A stretch of 64,000 bases of DNA from Tetrapisispora phaffii CBS 4417 (lineage: Eukaryota > Ascomycota > Saccharomycetes > Saccharomycetales > Saccharomycetaceae): contig NC_016529.1 in the NCBI RefSeq assembly GCF_000236905.1, positions 124,001-188,000 on the forward strand. Reading direction: 5' to 3'. The notes under the pieces were generated by a model. That model saw only the letters and a list, made by a program, of their open reading frames with translations. It made no database searches and was not told the origin of the DNA. Position 1 is the first letter of the stretch. The number at the start of each line of letters is the position of its first letter. A program made the translations under genes and the position numbers. Shown in pieces: positions 31,187-41,252 of this stretch.

Positions 31187-31852
31187 GGCGCTGGATTGGT
31201 ACACCACTAGCCATTAACCATTGATACATACATACATATATATGTATATACATTAGAGTCTTGTCTATATAAGAATATGTGACAGCTATGGGATCAGCAC
31301 ATTACTCGATTGTATAATAACCATTCTTTTTGATTCAGTTAATTTGATACCATCTTAACGAACCATGCAAAAGGAAAGAAACTAGTCGAATGTGATAGTG
31401 TTCTCGGTTTAAAATGTTTTGTAATCGTTCTATTAAACAGTATTGATTCATTATATATATATATTCATGGGCTCATGTATTATTTAGTGTCTTCAGTAAT
31501 GTGTTTGTGTTCCACAAATTAGTTGCTGTATACAATTTACATGTCTATTGTATGTGCTGGACATTTCGGTTCACTGGTTACTACACCGAAAAAGTGAAAA
31601 ATTATATGACCAAACAAATACAACTCAAATAATGCTAATGTATATGTTCTCATTAAAATGTTATCCTTAATTTTGTTCATATATATACAATCTTATAATT
31701 GCTTTGTGTATGCTGTAAGTATTTCAATTCTATTGTTTCATTCTATTGTATTATTTGTTTAATAACAAAGCAAAATATCCAGCCTGAGAAATATTTCGTA
31801 TTATTCAAGTATTAACCTCATTAAAGCAACAATAAAATCACATATATTAAAA

Positions 31853-32527
31853 ATGTCCGTCTGTTTAGGTGTTACCAAGACCATTGCTGTCTCTTCATTG
31901 GGTTTATATGCCGGTCTACTGACTACTACAACCATTGTCACTGCAGCTACTCCAATTTCAGTTTTAGTCCCACACAGAAAGGATGAAAATGATACCGTCC
32001 TAACCAAGTATGTCAAGGCCATCGTCTGTAACTTAGGTAAATTATCCACTGTCTTAAGCGGTCTATCTACTGTTTTTTTCGGTTTTAGTTACTTCAAAGC
32101 TCCAGCTTCTGCTCAACATCCATATTTGTTATACGGTATGGCTGTCGCACCAGCTACTTTCGGTTATTTATACATCTCTTCCAAGGTTTCTCATTTCATT
32201 GCTTCTAGAAGCAATAAAACTGCGAAGGCCGACAAGTCTCCATCCCCACAAACCTCTCTAGGTGACTCCACTGTCGACTTAGGTAAGGACTTCAAGCATC
32301 CAAAGATTGACTCCAACTCAGACGCCAAATGTCCATTCAGTCCAGCTGCCGCTAACCAAGATCCAAAATGTCCATTCGGTTCCTCTGCTGATGGCTACCC
32401 ATCTGAAACCGCTCATGCTAACTGTAATGCCTCCATGGTCCGTGATTTGGCTATCATCTCTGTCTTCAGTATCGCTGGTTTCGCTCAATCTGTCTTGGGT
32501 ATCTACGGTGAAGGCCAATTTGCTTGA
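31853..32527 (+). CDS. ATG33: Mitochondrial outer membrane protein Atg33/Scm4 family
   Basis: S. cerevisiae Atg33 is a mitochondrial outer membrane protein needed for mitophagy in stationary phase; its paralogue Scm4 is also in that membrane. The 224 residues (Atg33 197, Scm4 187) start [23 protein letters not shown], close to Atg33, and end with the family signature GIYGEGQF. Hydrophobic segments lie near residues 7-27, 60-77, 90-110 and 195-215. The hydrophilic loop (about 120-185) carries two KCPF motifs. Codon bias is strong. It is divergent from ILV5, as ATG33 (YLR356W) is; SCM4 (YGR049W) lies in the sister region, so either orthology is possible. Confidence 0.88.
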   Translation: MSVCLGVTKTIAVSSLGLYAGLLTTTTIVTAATPISVLVPHRKDENDTVLTKYVKAIVCNLGKLSTVLSGLSTVFFGFSYFKAPASAQHPYLLYGMAVAPATFGYLYISSKVSHFIASRSNKTAKADKSPSPQTSLGDSTVDLGKDFKHPKIDSNSDAKCPFSPAAANQDPKCPFGSSADGYPSETAHANCNASMVRDLAIISVFSIAGFAQSVLGIYGEGQFA

Positions 32528-32782
32528 TTGTTTTCCTTTGTACAAAATAAATTCTTTTTATCTGGGGATTTCCAGAACCTGCTACTGTATTTACAATATT
32601 ATGTCAGAGGATAACTTAACAAATATATATTACAGATATTCAAATGTTCAAATAATTCGTTTTCTCAGTAACTACCAACTATTTATTATTTATGAAATCT
32701 TTTAAAAATATATATCTTTCAAAACTATTTGTCAAGTTATATAGGCACTATACCCCTAGCATGGATGGAATACACATTAAAT

Positions 32783-33457
32783 TCAACAAGAAAAGCTTAA
32801 TAGCTTACTATAATTTTTATTTTTAATAATTTCGATATTTTCAATTGTATGTACAAGAATTTTTGAATTGTCGTCATTGAATTCGAATATAAATTTCCCA
32901 GATATATTCTTACCATCGTCCATACGTGTGTCATTATCCTTCAACTTTGTTTCATCTTGCGTTCTTATCTTCTCCACCAAATGTGGCTGTAGTAAATGAT
33001 GCATATTATTTTTGGTATACCGTCCATCCCGATGGTACCTTGTTTTGTTGTCGTTCAAGACACACGTTTGCCATCTGATAACGATCTTATCGTTATCGGT
33101 AACATACTCATATGTCTTACTTGGCGCCTTTTGGCCAACAACTGTTTCGGTTGAGAGGATATGCAAATGAGGTTTCCTATCGAACAAAAAGTTATTCATT
33201 ATCAATCTTACTACATTGATCGAACCGTTATATTTCCTTCGTCCCGAACAAATGTTATAATGATTGATTAAATCATTGTTGCTCCGTAGATATAGTATCC
33301 TTAGTCTTATATTTTCATCAATATACTTTTGTTCAAAATTCTTATCAAGTAAGTTAATTATTCCGTCGTTCCTTAAATATTCAACGATGGACCCTAAATT
33401 TGCAATTTTTCTTTGAGAACTTTGAAATCTGGCAAAAATTCTTGATCTTATCATCAT
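32783..33457 (-). CDS. Probable mitochondrial protein, YGR053C (MCO32) orthologue
   Basis: I choose the ATG at 33457 (224 residues); the frame extends upstream only to a GTG. The N-terminus (MIRSRIFARFQSSQRK) is basic and Ser-rich, like a mitochondrial presequence. No known domain is visible. It is convergent with ATG33/SCM4 and divergent from eIF2A, matching YGR053C (MCO32, a mitochondrial protein of unknown function, 283 residues) beside YGR054W in S. cerevisiae. The assignment rests mainly on synteny and targeting; I could not confirm residue similarity. Confidence 0.6.
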   Translation of the reverse strand: MMIRSRIFARFQSSQRKIANLGSIVEYLRNDGIINLLDKNFEQKYIDENIRLRILYLRSNNDLINHYNICSGRRKYNGSINVVRLIMNNFLFDRKPHLHILSTETVVGQKAPSKTYEYVTDNDKIVIRWQTCVLNDNKTRYHRDGRYTKNNMHHLLQPHLVEKIRTQDETKLKDNDTRMDDGKNISGKFIFEFNDDNSKILVHTIENIEIIKNKNYSKLLSFSC

Positions 33458-34357
33458 GGTCAGCACATCGATAGTATACCATTAACTACAATGCTTTCAG
33501 ACACTATTGGTCGATGTATACAGTTACATACAAGATAACGAAAAATTGCAATTTTATAAATACCATTTCGTAAACGAATCATCTCATCCTCAATTTTTTT
33601 AAATTTGATTTGTGTTTTTGAGACACTTCCAAATGCAACCATAATAACGAAAGGCTGCTTATCAAGACACAGGTTTAAGATATGCAATAAATGTAAAAAC
33701 AGATCACTTATAAACAGAACAAGTAAGAGTCACTGCGAAAAAAACGCATGCACACCCTAATTGTCCCTACTTGCCAGGAAAGCAAACCCCATTAACCTTA
33801 TATGATCACTATGAAATACGAGTCTCTCGCTACAAAGAAAACTAACGTTCTGCAAAATAGCATGGCAATTTCTAAGTATCCAACATGTCTCAACAGAAAA
33901 TCTGATCAACACATCAACTTAGATGCAATGTATCTTAACTAATCTTCACATCATTTATATAGTTTACGAAATCAAGTTTATCATTCTTGTTACTAAATCT
34001 TAAAAATTTTTTTTCGGTTTTCGATTTTCGAAACTGGTTTTTTTCCAATTTCTCGAGCATTTGTACGGATGTTCCTCTGCATATTTCATTTTTTACAGTT
34101 TCTATTTAATTTCGAAATTAACACTTTCCATCAAACCATCCACCAACATTGAAATATCGAAATTCAATAATAGTGCTAAACTTACATCAAGAAACGTTAT
34201 TTGATATCTGTTGGTATTGAATAGTAAACGTAGATTGGTCAATGTTTGAAGTATATATATATGCGTTGTTGTACTTCAGTTTAGTTGTTTATATAATCTG
34301 GTGGTTTTTTTAAAAATAAGAACCAACTAACGAGAAAAACGAACGAAATAAGCAATT
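33458..34357. other. Divergent YGR053C-like/eIF2A promoter region
   Basis: About 900 bases. T-rich tracts at 33,999-34,050 (TTAAAAATTTTTTTTCGG) resemble the RRPE element of growth-regulated genes. A 75-codon minus ORF at 33460-33687 looks like chance. Confidence 0.4.
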
Positions 34358-36298
34358 ATGTCTTCTCAATTTTTATTGAAGACTTCGCAAACAGTGGAGC
34401 TATTTAATGGTTATCCAGCGTTCAACGAGTATAATGATTTGAATGAGAACAGTTCTATCACTTCTGCATTATTAGCCCCATGCGGTAGATTTTTGGCTAC
34501 TTCTACCGACAGCACTGTTAAAGTATTCACTGGTGATCAATTTGATAGTTTGTTGTGCCAATTAGATTTGAAAAACGTTTATGATTTGAAATTCTCACCT
34601 TCTGGTAACTTTTTGGGAACTTGGGAAAGAGCCTCTATTCAAGATCCTGAACATAAGAATGTTAAAATTTGGTTTTTGAATAAACAGTTTGAAACTGGTG
34701 TTGAAGTTAAACCATCTTATCAATATCAATCAAAATCACAAAATGGTTGGTTTTTGCAATTTTCAAAACTAGATAATTTTGCTATAAAATTATTCAAAAA
34801 AGAATTAAGATTAGTTAAACTAGATTTGAATTCAGATGAAGTAGGATTCGATTTCACAAAACCTTATGGTAAGATTGTACAAGAAAGTGAACAACAAAGT
34901 TTTACTACTTATTTGATTTCGCCTGCCGAATTTCCAACTGTTTGTACTTTCACTCCGGAAAAATCAGGAAAACCAGCACAGTTGACTATTTGGCCAGTTT
35001 TAGAAGGTACGATTGCTAAAAAAATCGCAACAAAGACTTTCTTTAAAGCAGACTCATGTCAATTAAAATGGAATGATCTAGGGAATGCAGTTTTATGTAT
35101 TGCCACTACAGATTTTGATGCTTCAAACAAATCATACTATGGTGAGAATACACTATATTTATTAAGCTTCCAAGGTGTAAATGGCTCCTTAGGTGGTACT
35201 TCGGTTAGGGTCCCACTATCTAAAGAAGGTCCGATCCATGATGTTTCTTGGTCTCCAACTTCGAGACAATTCGGTGTCATTTTCGGTTTCATGCCTGCCC
35301 AAATCACATTCTTCGATATGAGAGGTAACATTGTTCATTCATTACCAGAACAATCTAAGAACACTATGATTTTTTCTCCATCTGCAAGATATATATTGAT
35401 TGCAGGTTTTGGCAACTTGCAAGGTTCTGTTGAAATTTTAGATCGTCATGATAAATTCAAGTGCATAACAAAATTCAATGCAGCAAATACATCTGTTTGT
35501 AAATGGTCTCCAGGTGGCGAATTCATTATGACCGCAACAACTTCTCCAAGGTTAAGAGTTGATAACGGTGTTAAAATATGGCATGTTACAGGTAATATGG
35601 TGTTTATAAAAGAATTTAAAGAATTATTGAAAGTTGATTGGAGACCAAAGCCAAACTACAAAACATCGATAATTAATGAAAAACCTTCTCACATCATAAA
35701 AGATTGGACTACAAAGTTAAATGACGAAAATACTGCCATCGATCCAAAAATTACTAATAAACAACAGTTAGATATTCACGAAAGTGTAAAGGACTATGAA
35801 TTAAAACATCCAAACAAAAGTAAAAGTGTTTCCGCTGATGGAGCCGCCAAAAAGCCAAGTGGTACTTATAAACCTCCACATGCAAGAAGAGCTGAAGCTA
35901 ATGGCACCGCTAGAACAGTCCCAGGCATGGCCATTGTTAATGCCAAAGCCAGTAAAGCTGCCACTACTACAATTCCAGGTATGGCTCCAAAGGAATCTAA
36001 AACTGCATCCAAAAATAAAAAGAAGAGAGCAAGCAAAACTAAGCAAGAAGGTGATAGTGCTGATTCCCCAGGAAAGGCTGTTGAAGTTACAACCACTGTT
36101 AATTCAGACGTTACTGTTAACAAAGAGGCTTCTCCAGAAGAAAAGAAGATTAGATCATTGTTAAAGAAATTGAGAGCTATTGAAACACTAAAACAAAGAC
36201 AAAGTGCTGGTGACAAATTAGAAGACACCCAAATTCTAAAGATCAAAACTGAAGAAAAGGTCTTGAAAGATTTAAAAGATTTGGGTTGGGATGAATAG
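34358..36298 (+). CDS. YGR054W: Eukaryotic translation initiation factor eIF2A
   Basis: eIF2A can deliver initiator tRNA in a GTP-independent way and has roles in IRES and non-AUG initiation; it is non-essential in yeast. The 646 residues (Sc 642) begin with a WD40-type beta-propeller (residues about 1-430) including LLAPCGRFLATSTDSTVKVF, LKFSPSGNFLGTW and VSWSPTSRQFGVIFGFMPAQ, the hallmark of the family. A linker with KPPSGTYKPPHARR and two PGMA motifs follows. The C-terminal helical region ends KTEEKVLKDLKDLGWDE, where mRNA and eIF2-type contacts map. This is YGR054W by sequence and by its divergent neighbour. Confidence 0.97.
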   Translation: MSSQFLLKTSQTVELFNGYPAFNEYNDLNENSSITSALLAPCGRFLATSTDSTVKVFTGDQFDSLLCQLDLKNVYDLKFSPSGNFLGTWERASIQDPEHKNVKIWFLNKQFETGVEVKPSYQYQSKSQNGWFLQFSKLDNFAIKLFKKELRLVKLDLNSDEVGFDFTKPYGKIVQESEQQSFTTYLISPAEFPTVCTFTPEKSGKPAQLTIWPVLEGTIAKKIATKTFFKADSCQLKWNDLGNAVLCIATTDFDASNKSYYGENTLYLLSFQGVNGSLGGTSVRVPLSKEGPIHDVSWSPTSRQFGVIFGFMPAQITFFDMRGNIVHSLPEQSKNTMIFSPSARYILIAGFGNLQGSVEILDRHDKFKCITKFNAANTSVCKWSPGGEFIMTATTSPRLRVDNGVKIWHVTGNMVFIKEFKELLKVDWRPKPNYKTSIINEKPSHIIKDWTTKLNDENTAIDPKITNKQQLDIHESVKDYELKHPNKSKSVSADGAAKKPSGTYKPPHARRAEANGTARTVPGMAIVNAKASKAATTTIPGMAPKESKTASKNKKKRASKTKQEGDSADSPGKAVEVTTTVNSDVTVNKEASPEEKKIRSLLKKLRAIETLKQRQSAGDKLEDTQILKIKTEEKVLKDLKDLGWDE

Positions 36299-37016
36299 AT
36301 AGTTTTTTAAGGATAGCAACTTTCTTGATCTCATTAATAATAATTACTGCTCGTATAGTGAATAATACTTGGCGTACTTATTTATAGATTTGCATATATT
36401 TGTATATATTTATATAATTATTTTGAATAAAAATCTAAAAATACTAACTGTTAATAGTATGTATTTTAATGTTTTTAAGAAATGGAATGAAGTTCCAGAA
36501 AAAATATTATTGTAATTGATGCCATTGCCATGCAAAGATGTATATTTCATAACAAAAGGTAAAAGTTTATATACTTTAATGTTACGAAATTGTTCCAATG
36601 AAAGAAACTGCTACCGTTTTCTTAAAATGAGACTCAATATTCTCTTCAAATTCAACCACTGTAAGCACTAATCTTTTAAAGTGAAACAACAATATTCAAA
36701 TAACAAATTATTCTTTCTTTGTTAGGAACATACCAGTATCAAGAGAAATTGTATGCCTTATTTTTTACAGATCGAAGAAAAGCATCGATTGTTTACATTT
36801 TTCAAATTAAAAAAAATACACACATATAAAATCTTGCAAGTATCTATAGTGAAAATATTTAAGTAGATTATTCCAAAGTCTTTGAAAGTTCATAAGAAGA
36901 TATTCAGAGCCATATATAACATCTATATAATTTCACTAGTCAAGTGGACAGAATAAACGTCGTTCCTGTATTACCCATACGTTAGGCATCGCCACTTGGA
37001 ACTATTTTTGATCAAC
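36299..37016. other. eIF2A 3' region and SMC4 promoter; synteny junction
   Basis: About 720 AT-rich bases joining genes that lie in unrelated Sc regions (YGR054W and YLR086W). No tRNA, LTR or other repeat is visible that would mark how the junction formed. Confidence 0.4.
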
Positions 37017-40000
37017 ATGTCAGCACTACCAGATGCTAAAAAGCAGAAAGTAAAGGATATTGAATCAAATTCTCCATTGAATAATGATATCCCTAAGATT
37101 GCGCAATCGAGAAATGACAGCCCATTACAAGTTGCCAATGATCCACTTAAATCATACACACCAATGAAAGTAATAATTTCTAATAATCATTCTAATAGCA
37201 TTTCGCCGTTACCATCACAATTGATGTCTTCTTCAACACAACCACCAAGTTTACAGCATCCTTCATCGTCTTCTAGAGGCCGTGCAGTGAAAGCGTATTC
37301 GCAATCACCACCAAGATCACCTGACAGATCTCCTGTAAGATCACCAACAAGGAAGCTAGAACTGATTCAACTGTCTCCCATCAAAAATTCTAGATCTGAG
37401 TTACAAAAAATTTATAGTTCTAAACAAGAGGAAAAAATTGAAAGAATATGTTTGAACAAGTTAGTATTACATAATTTTAAATCTTATGCTGGCACACAAA
37501 CAATAGGTCCATTTCATTCAAGTTTTTCTGCTGTTGTTGGTCCTAATGGTTCAGGTAAATCTAATGTGATCGATTCGATGTTATTTGTGTTTGGATTCAG
37601 AGCGAATAAGATGAGACAAGGGAAATTAGCAGATCTAATTCACAAGTCAGAGGAATATCCAGACTTAACTTCGTGTGCAGTTGATGTACATTTTGAATAT
37701 TTAATCGACTACCCTGATGATACTACAAAAATTAACCCATCAAAACAACCGTTAATAATCACAAGAAGAGCATTTAAAAATAGTACCTCTAAGTATTATC
37801 TTAATGGGAAAGAAAGCAATTATAAAACTATTACGGCATTACTGAAGGAGGAAGGTATTGATTTGGATCACAATAGATTTTTAATTCTTCAAGGTGAAGT
37901 CGAAAATATAGCACAGATGAAACCAAAAGCCGAAAAGGAAGGTGACGACGGTTTACTAGAATATTTAGAAGATATTATAGGTACTACAAAATATAAAGAG
38001 TTAATTGACAAGAAGTTTATCGAGATAGAAGCATTGAATGATATTTGCATTGAAAGAGAGAATAGATTTGACATAATCGATCGTGAAAAGGAGTCCCTGG
38101 AATCAGAAAAAGAATCTGCCCTAGAATACCTTAGTAAAGAAAAAGAACAAGTTATCGTTAAATCTAAGTTAATTCAGTATAAAATATGGCAAAATAATAT
38201 TAAACTTTCCAATACTTTAGAAAAAATCACAAAATTGGAAGATGAATATAATCAAGAAAAAAATAAAAATACAGAATTGAAGAATAAGATTGATGAACTT
38301 CGAAAGTTATATACAAAAAATCAAGATGAGTTACAAGCGTTACTTAAAGATGAGAAGGAGTTGGTTAATGCAAAAAGAAGTTTAGATAGTGATAACGTAT
38401 CTAATACAGAACAGCTTAAAAATATTGAAAAAAAACTTAAAAAGACAGCAAAAGAGATTGAGGAAGATTTGAAAACGATTAGTTCTTCTAATGTAAGGCT
38501 TAAAAACTTTCATGATAATAAAAAACTTTTCGAAACGCAGTTGATAGAGTTAGATAATAATTTGGTCACAGAATCACAACTTTTAGAAAATATTAAACTT
38601 GATTTAAAAGACAAAACTGTGGGATTATCAGAGGAGATTTTGAAAACCGAAAAAGATCTTGAACCTTGGAATATTAAATTAGATGAATTGAAATCTGAAA
38701 TACAAATAAAGGAATCAGAAAAAGCATTATTTGAAGAGAGTAAGAACAAATTAAAAGCTAATATTGAAGCCTTAGAAAAAGATGTAAACGAAAAATCAAA
38801 ACTGACTGAAGATAGAAGGAAGGAAGTAAAGAACTTAATGACCAAATTAGAAAATGTATCAAAAGAAGTAATATTTGGGACTAATGAATTGAAAAAGGCA
38901 AATGAAAAATTATGCGAAATGCAAAAAATATTAATTCAAGATAGACAAAAAGCGAATGACGCTAGAACATCTTTGTCTAACGTGGAAAACAGAAGTAAAG
39001 TTTTAAGGGCACTATTGAAACTACAAAAGTCAGGTAGAATAAATGGTTTTCATGGAAGATTAGGAAATTTAGGTGTGATAGATGAAAAATATGATGTAGC
39101 TATATCAACAGCATGCCCTCGTCTAAACGATATTGTAGTAGACTCTGTCGAGTGTGGTCAACAATGTATCGAATACTTAAGGAAAAATAATTTAGGCCAT
39201 GCTAGATTTATTCTTTTGGACAAACTTAACAAATTTAGTATGGAAAAAATAAGTACACCCAGAAATGTGCCTAGACTATTTGATTTAATTAAAGTTAACG
39301 ATGAAAAGTTTTTACCAGCTTTTTATAGTGTACTAAGAAATACTTTGGTTGCTAATGATTTAAAAGAAGCAAATGCTGTGGCCTATGGGAAAACTAGATA
39401 CAGAGTTGTAACATTAAAAGGCAATTTGATTGATATCTCTGGTACAATGAGTGGTGGTGGTAACCAGGCGTCAAAGGGTGCTATGCAGTTATCAAATAGT
39501 ACCTCTAAGGAGAAATCAACTTACTCATCTGAAGAAGTGATGGAAATAGAAAAAGAATTGTCAATAAGAGAAAAAAATTACCAAAACGCTTATAATACCG
39601 TTCAAGAAATGGAGATAGAACTTCGTAACCTTAAAGAATCTGAACCAAAAATAGAGTTAGAGATCTCTAAATTAAACTTTGAAATAGACTCCCTGGAGAA
39701 TGAATGTAGTTTGAAAAGGAAACAATTAAATGAGCCAAATGCTTCTTTCTCAATTGAGGATAACATGTCGGCAGATATAACTGAAATGGATAATGCACTA
39801 TATACATTGAATGAGAAGCAAAAATTGATCGAGTCACAAATGAAAAGTAAAAAAGATCGTATAAAGGAGCTTCAAGATAAAATTATGAAAATTGGTGGGA
39901 TTAAGTTACAGATGCAAAATTCGAAAGTTGATTCTCTTCAAGAACAGAAGAAGATATTAATAAAGAAGCAAAAATCAGAGAAAGCAGGCATCATGAAAAT

Positions 40001-41198
40001 TGAATCTGATGTTAGAAAGTTATCAAAGAAGTTAAAAGAATCGGAGTCGGATAACACCAAGTTAAATGAAAAAAAGATAGCCTTAGAAAATGAACTCAAA
40101 AATATCGAGGAGCTTCTTGCACAAAACGAGAATAATATGAATTGCATTCAAGACAAAAAGTTTACATTAAGAGAGAAAAGTGAAATTACGATGAATGAGT
40201 TAACTGAAATGGAAGGCCTTTTATCAGAGTTTAAAACATTAGAAGTAGAATATAAAATAAAGTCAGAAAAATTAGCCTCACTTTTGAATCAAATAAAAAA
40301 AATATTGAAAGCTTTAGAAGAAGATCATTCATCTTTAAGCATAAGAGAAGTTGCATATGATTTAGATTTATTGAACATCAAAGAACAGGAAGCACAAAAA
40401 ATAAAAACTGAATTATATGCTGACTTTGAACAAAATCAATCTAATGACGTTATTAACGATGAAATGATAATCGAGGATAATAACAACGAAATTGCGAAGG
40501 GCATTCCTAGTTATATGGAATCAGACTTCAAACAGTTTGATATATCTAGCCTCGAAGCAGAATTGGTCCAATTACAAGATTATTTTGAAATAGCAAAAGT
40601 TGATCTTGATATTTTAGAAGAATATACAAGAAGAATGATAGAATATAGACAGAGGAAGTATGATCTTAATCAGTCTGTCGAACAGCGTGATAAAGTTCGA
40701 AAAGAGTTAGAGGATTTGAAAAAATGTCGTTTTAACGAGTTTATGGAAAGTTTTAACATTATATCTATGACATTAAAAGAAATGTATCAAATTATAACAA
40801 TGGGAGGTAATGCCGAGTTAGAGCTAGTTGACAGTTTAGATCCATTTTCCGAAGGTGTTACATTTAGTGTGATGCCTCCTAAAAAGAGTTGGCGTAATAT
40901 CTCCAATTTATCAGGTGGTGAAAAAACTTTAAGTTCGTTAGCATTGGTTTTTGCCCTACACAAATATAAACCGACCCCACTGTATGTTATGGATGAGATC
41001 GATGCTGCTTTGGATTTCAGGAATGTATCAATTGTCGCAAATTATATTAAAGAAAGAACTAAAAATGCTCAATTTATTGTTATTTCTCTAAGGAACAACA
41101 TGTTTGAATTGGCCGAACAGCTTGTTGGGATTTATAAAAACGTGAATCAAACGAAAAGTGCCACATTGAAAAATAACGACATTCTATGTAGAAAATAA
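37017..41198 (+). CDS. SMC4: Condensin ATPase subunit Smc4
   Basis: Core condensin subunit that pairs with Smc2 and extrudes DNA loops to compact chromosomes. I choose the ATG at 37017 (1,393 residues; Sc 1,418), which matches the family start; the frame extends upstream only to a TTG. A Ser/Pro-rich N-terminal tail (SYSQSPPRSPDRSP type, candidate CDK sites) comes first. Walker A GPNGSGKS is at 175-182, then a coiled coil, the hinge around 660-850 (SGRINGFHGRLGNLGV), the returning coil, the ABC signature LSGGEK at 1298-1303 and Walker B with DEID near 1326. It is convergent with CSF1, as YLR086W and YLR087C. Confidence 0.98.
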   Translation: MSALPDAKKQKVKDIESNSPLNNDIPKIAQSRNDSPLQVANDPLKSYTPMKVIISNNHSNSISPLPSQLMSSSTQPPSLQHPSSSSRGRAVKAYSQSPPRSPDRSPVRSPTRKLELIQLSPIKNSRSELQKIYSSKQEEKIERICLNKLVLHNFKSYAGTQTIGPFHSSFSAVVGPNGSGKSNVIDSMLFVFGFRANKMRQGKLADLIHKSEEYPDLTSCAVDVHFEYLIDYPDDTTKINPSKQPLIITRRAFKNSTSKYYLNGKESNYKTITALLKEEGIDLDHNRFLILQGEVENIAQMKPKAEKEGDDGLLEYLEDIIGTTKYKELIDKKFIEIEALNDICIERENRFDIIDREKESLESEKESALEYLSKEKEQVIVKSKLIQYKIWQNNIKLSNTLEKITKLEDEYNQEKNKNTELKNKIDELRKLYTKNQDELQALLKDEKELVNAKRSLDSDNVSNTEQLKNIEKKLKKTAKEIEEDLKTISSSNVRLKNFHDNKKLFETQLIELDNNLVTESQLLENIKLDLKDKTVGLSEEILKTEKDLEPWNIKLDELKSEIQIKESEKALFEESKNKLKANIEALEKDVNEKSKLTEDRRKEVKNLMTKLENVSKEVIFGTNELKKANEKLCEMQKILIQDRQKANDARTSLSNVENRSKVLRALLKLQKSGRINGFHGRLGNLGVIDEKYDVAISTACPRLNDIVVDSVECGQQCIEYLRKNNLGHARFILLDKLNKFSMEKISTPRNVPRLFDLIKVNDEKFLPAFYSVLRNTLVANDLKEANAVAYGKTRYRVVTLKGNLIDISGTMSGGGNQASKGAMQLSNSTSKEKSTYSSEEVMEIEKELSIREKNYQNAYNTVQEMEIELRNLKESEPKIELEISKLNFEIDSLENECSLKRKQLNEPNASFSIEDNMSADITEMDNALYTLNEKQKLIESQMKSKKDRIKELQDKIMKIGGIKLQMQNSKVDSLQEQKKILIKKQKSEKAGIMKIESDVRKLSKKLKESESDNTKLNEKKIALENELKNIEELLAQNENNMNCIQDKKFTLREKSEITMNELTEMEGLLSEFKTLEVEYKIKSEKLASLLNQIKKILKALEEDHSSLSIREVAYDLDLLNIKEQEAQKIKTELYADFEQNQSNDVINDEMIIEDNNNEIAKGIPSYMESDFKQFDISSLEAELVQLQDYFEIAKVDLDILEEYTRRMIEYRQRKYDLNQSVEQRDKVRKELEDLKKCRFNEFMESFNIISMTLKEMYQIITMGGNAELELVDSLDPFSEGVTFSVMPPKKSWRNISNLSGGEKTLSSLALVFALHKYKPTPLYVMDEIDAALDFRNVSIVANYIKERTKNAQFIVISLRNNMFELAEQLVGIYKNVNQTKSATLKNNDILCRK

Positions 41199-41252
41199 TA
41201 GTTTCATGATTATATAAATATATAAACTCTAATATCTAGTCGAGACAGTATC

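Larger units (their letters stand above)
30442..31852. other. Divergent ILV5/ATG33 promoter region
   Basis: 1,411 bases between divergent start codons, long for yeast. It has a GC-rich core at about 31,100-31,195 with two CCG-N3-CGG elements and a Reb1-like site (listed separately). The rest is AT-rich with TA repeats. No ORF or RNA is supported. Confidence 0.5.
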
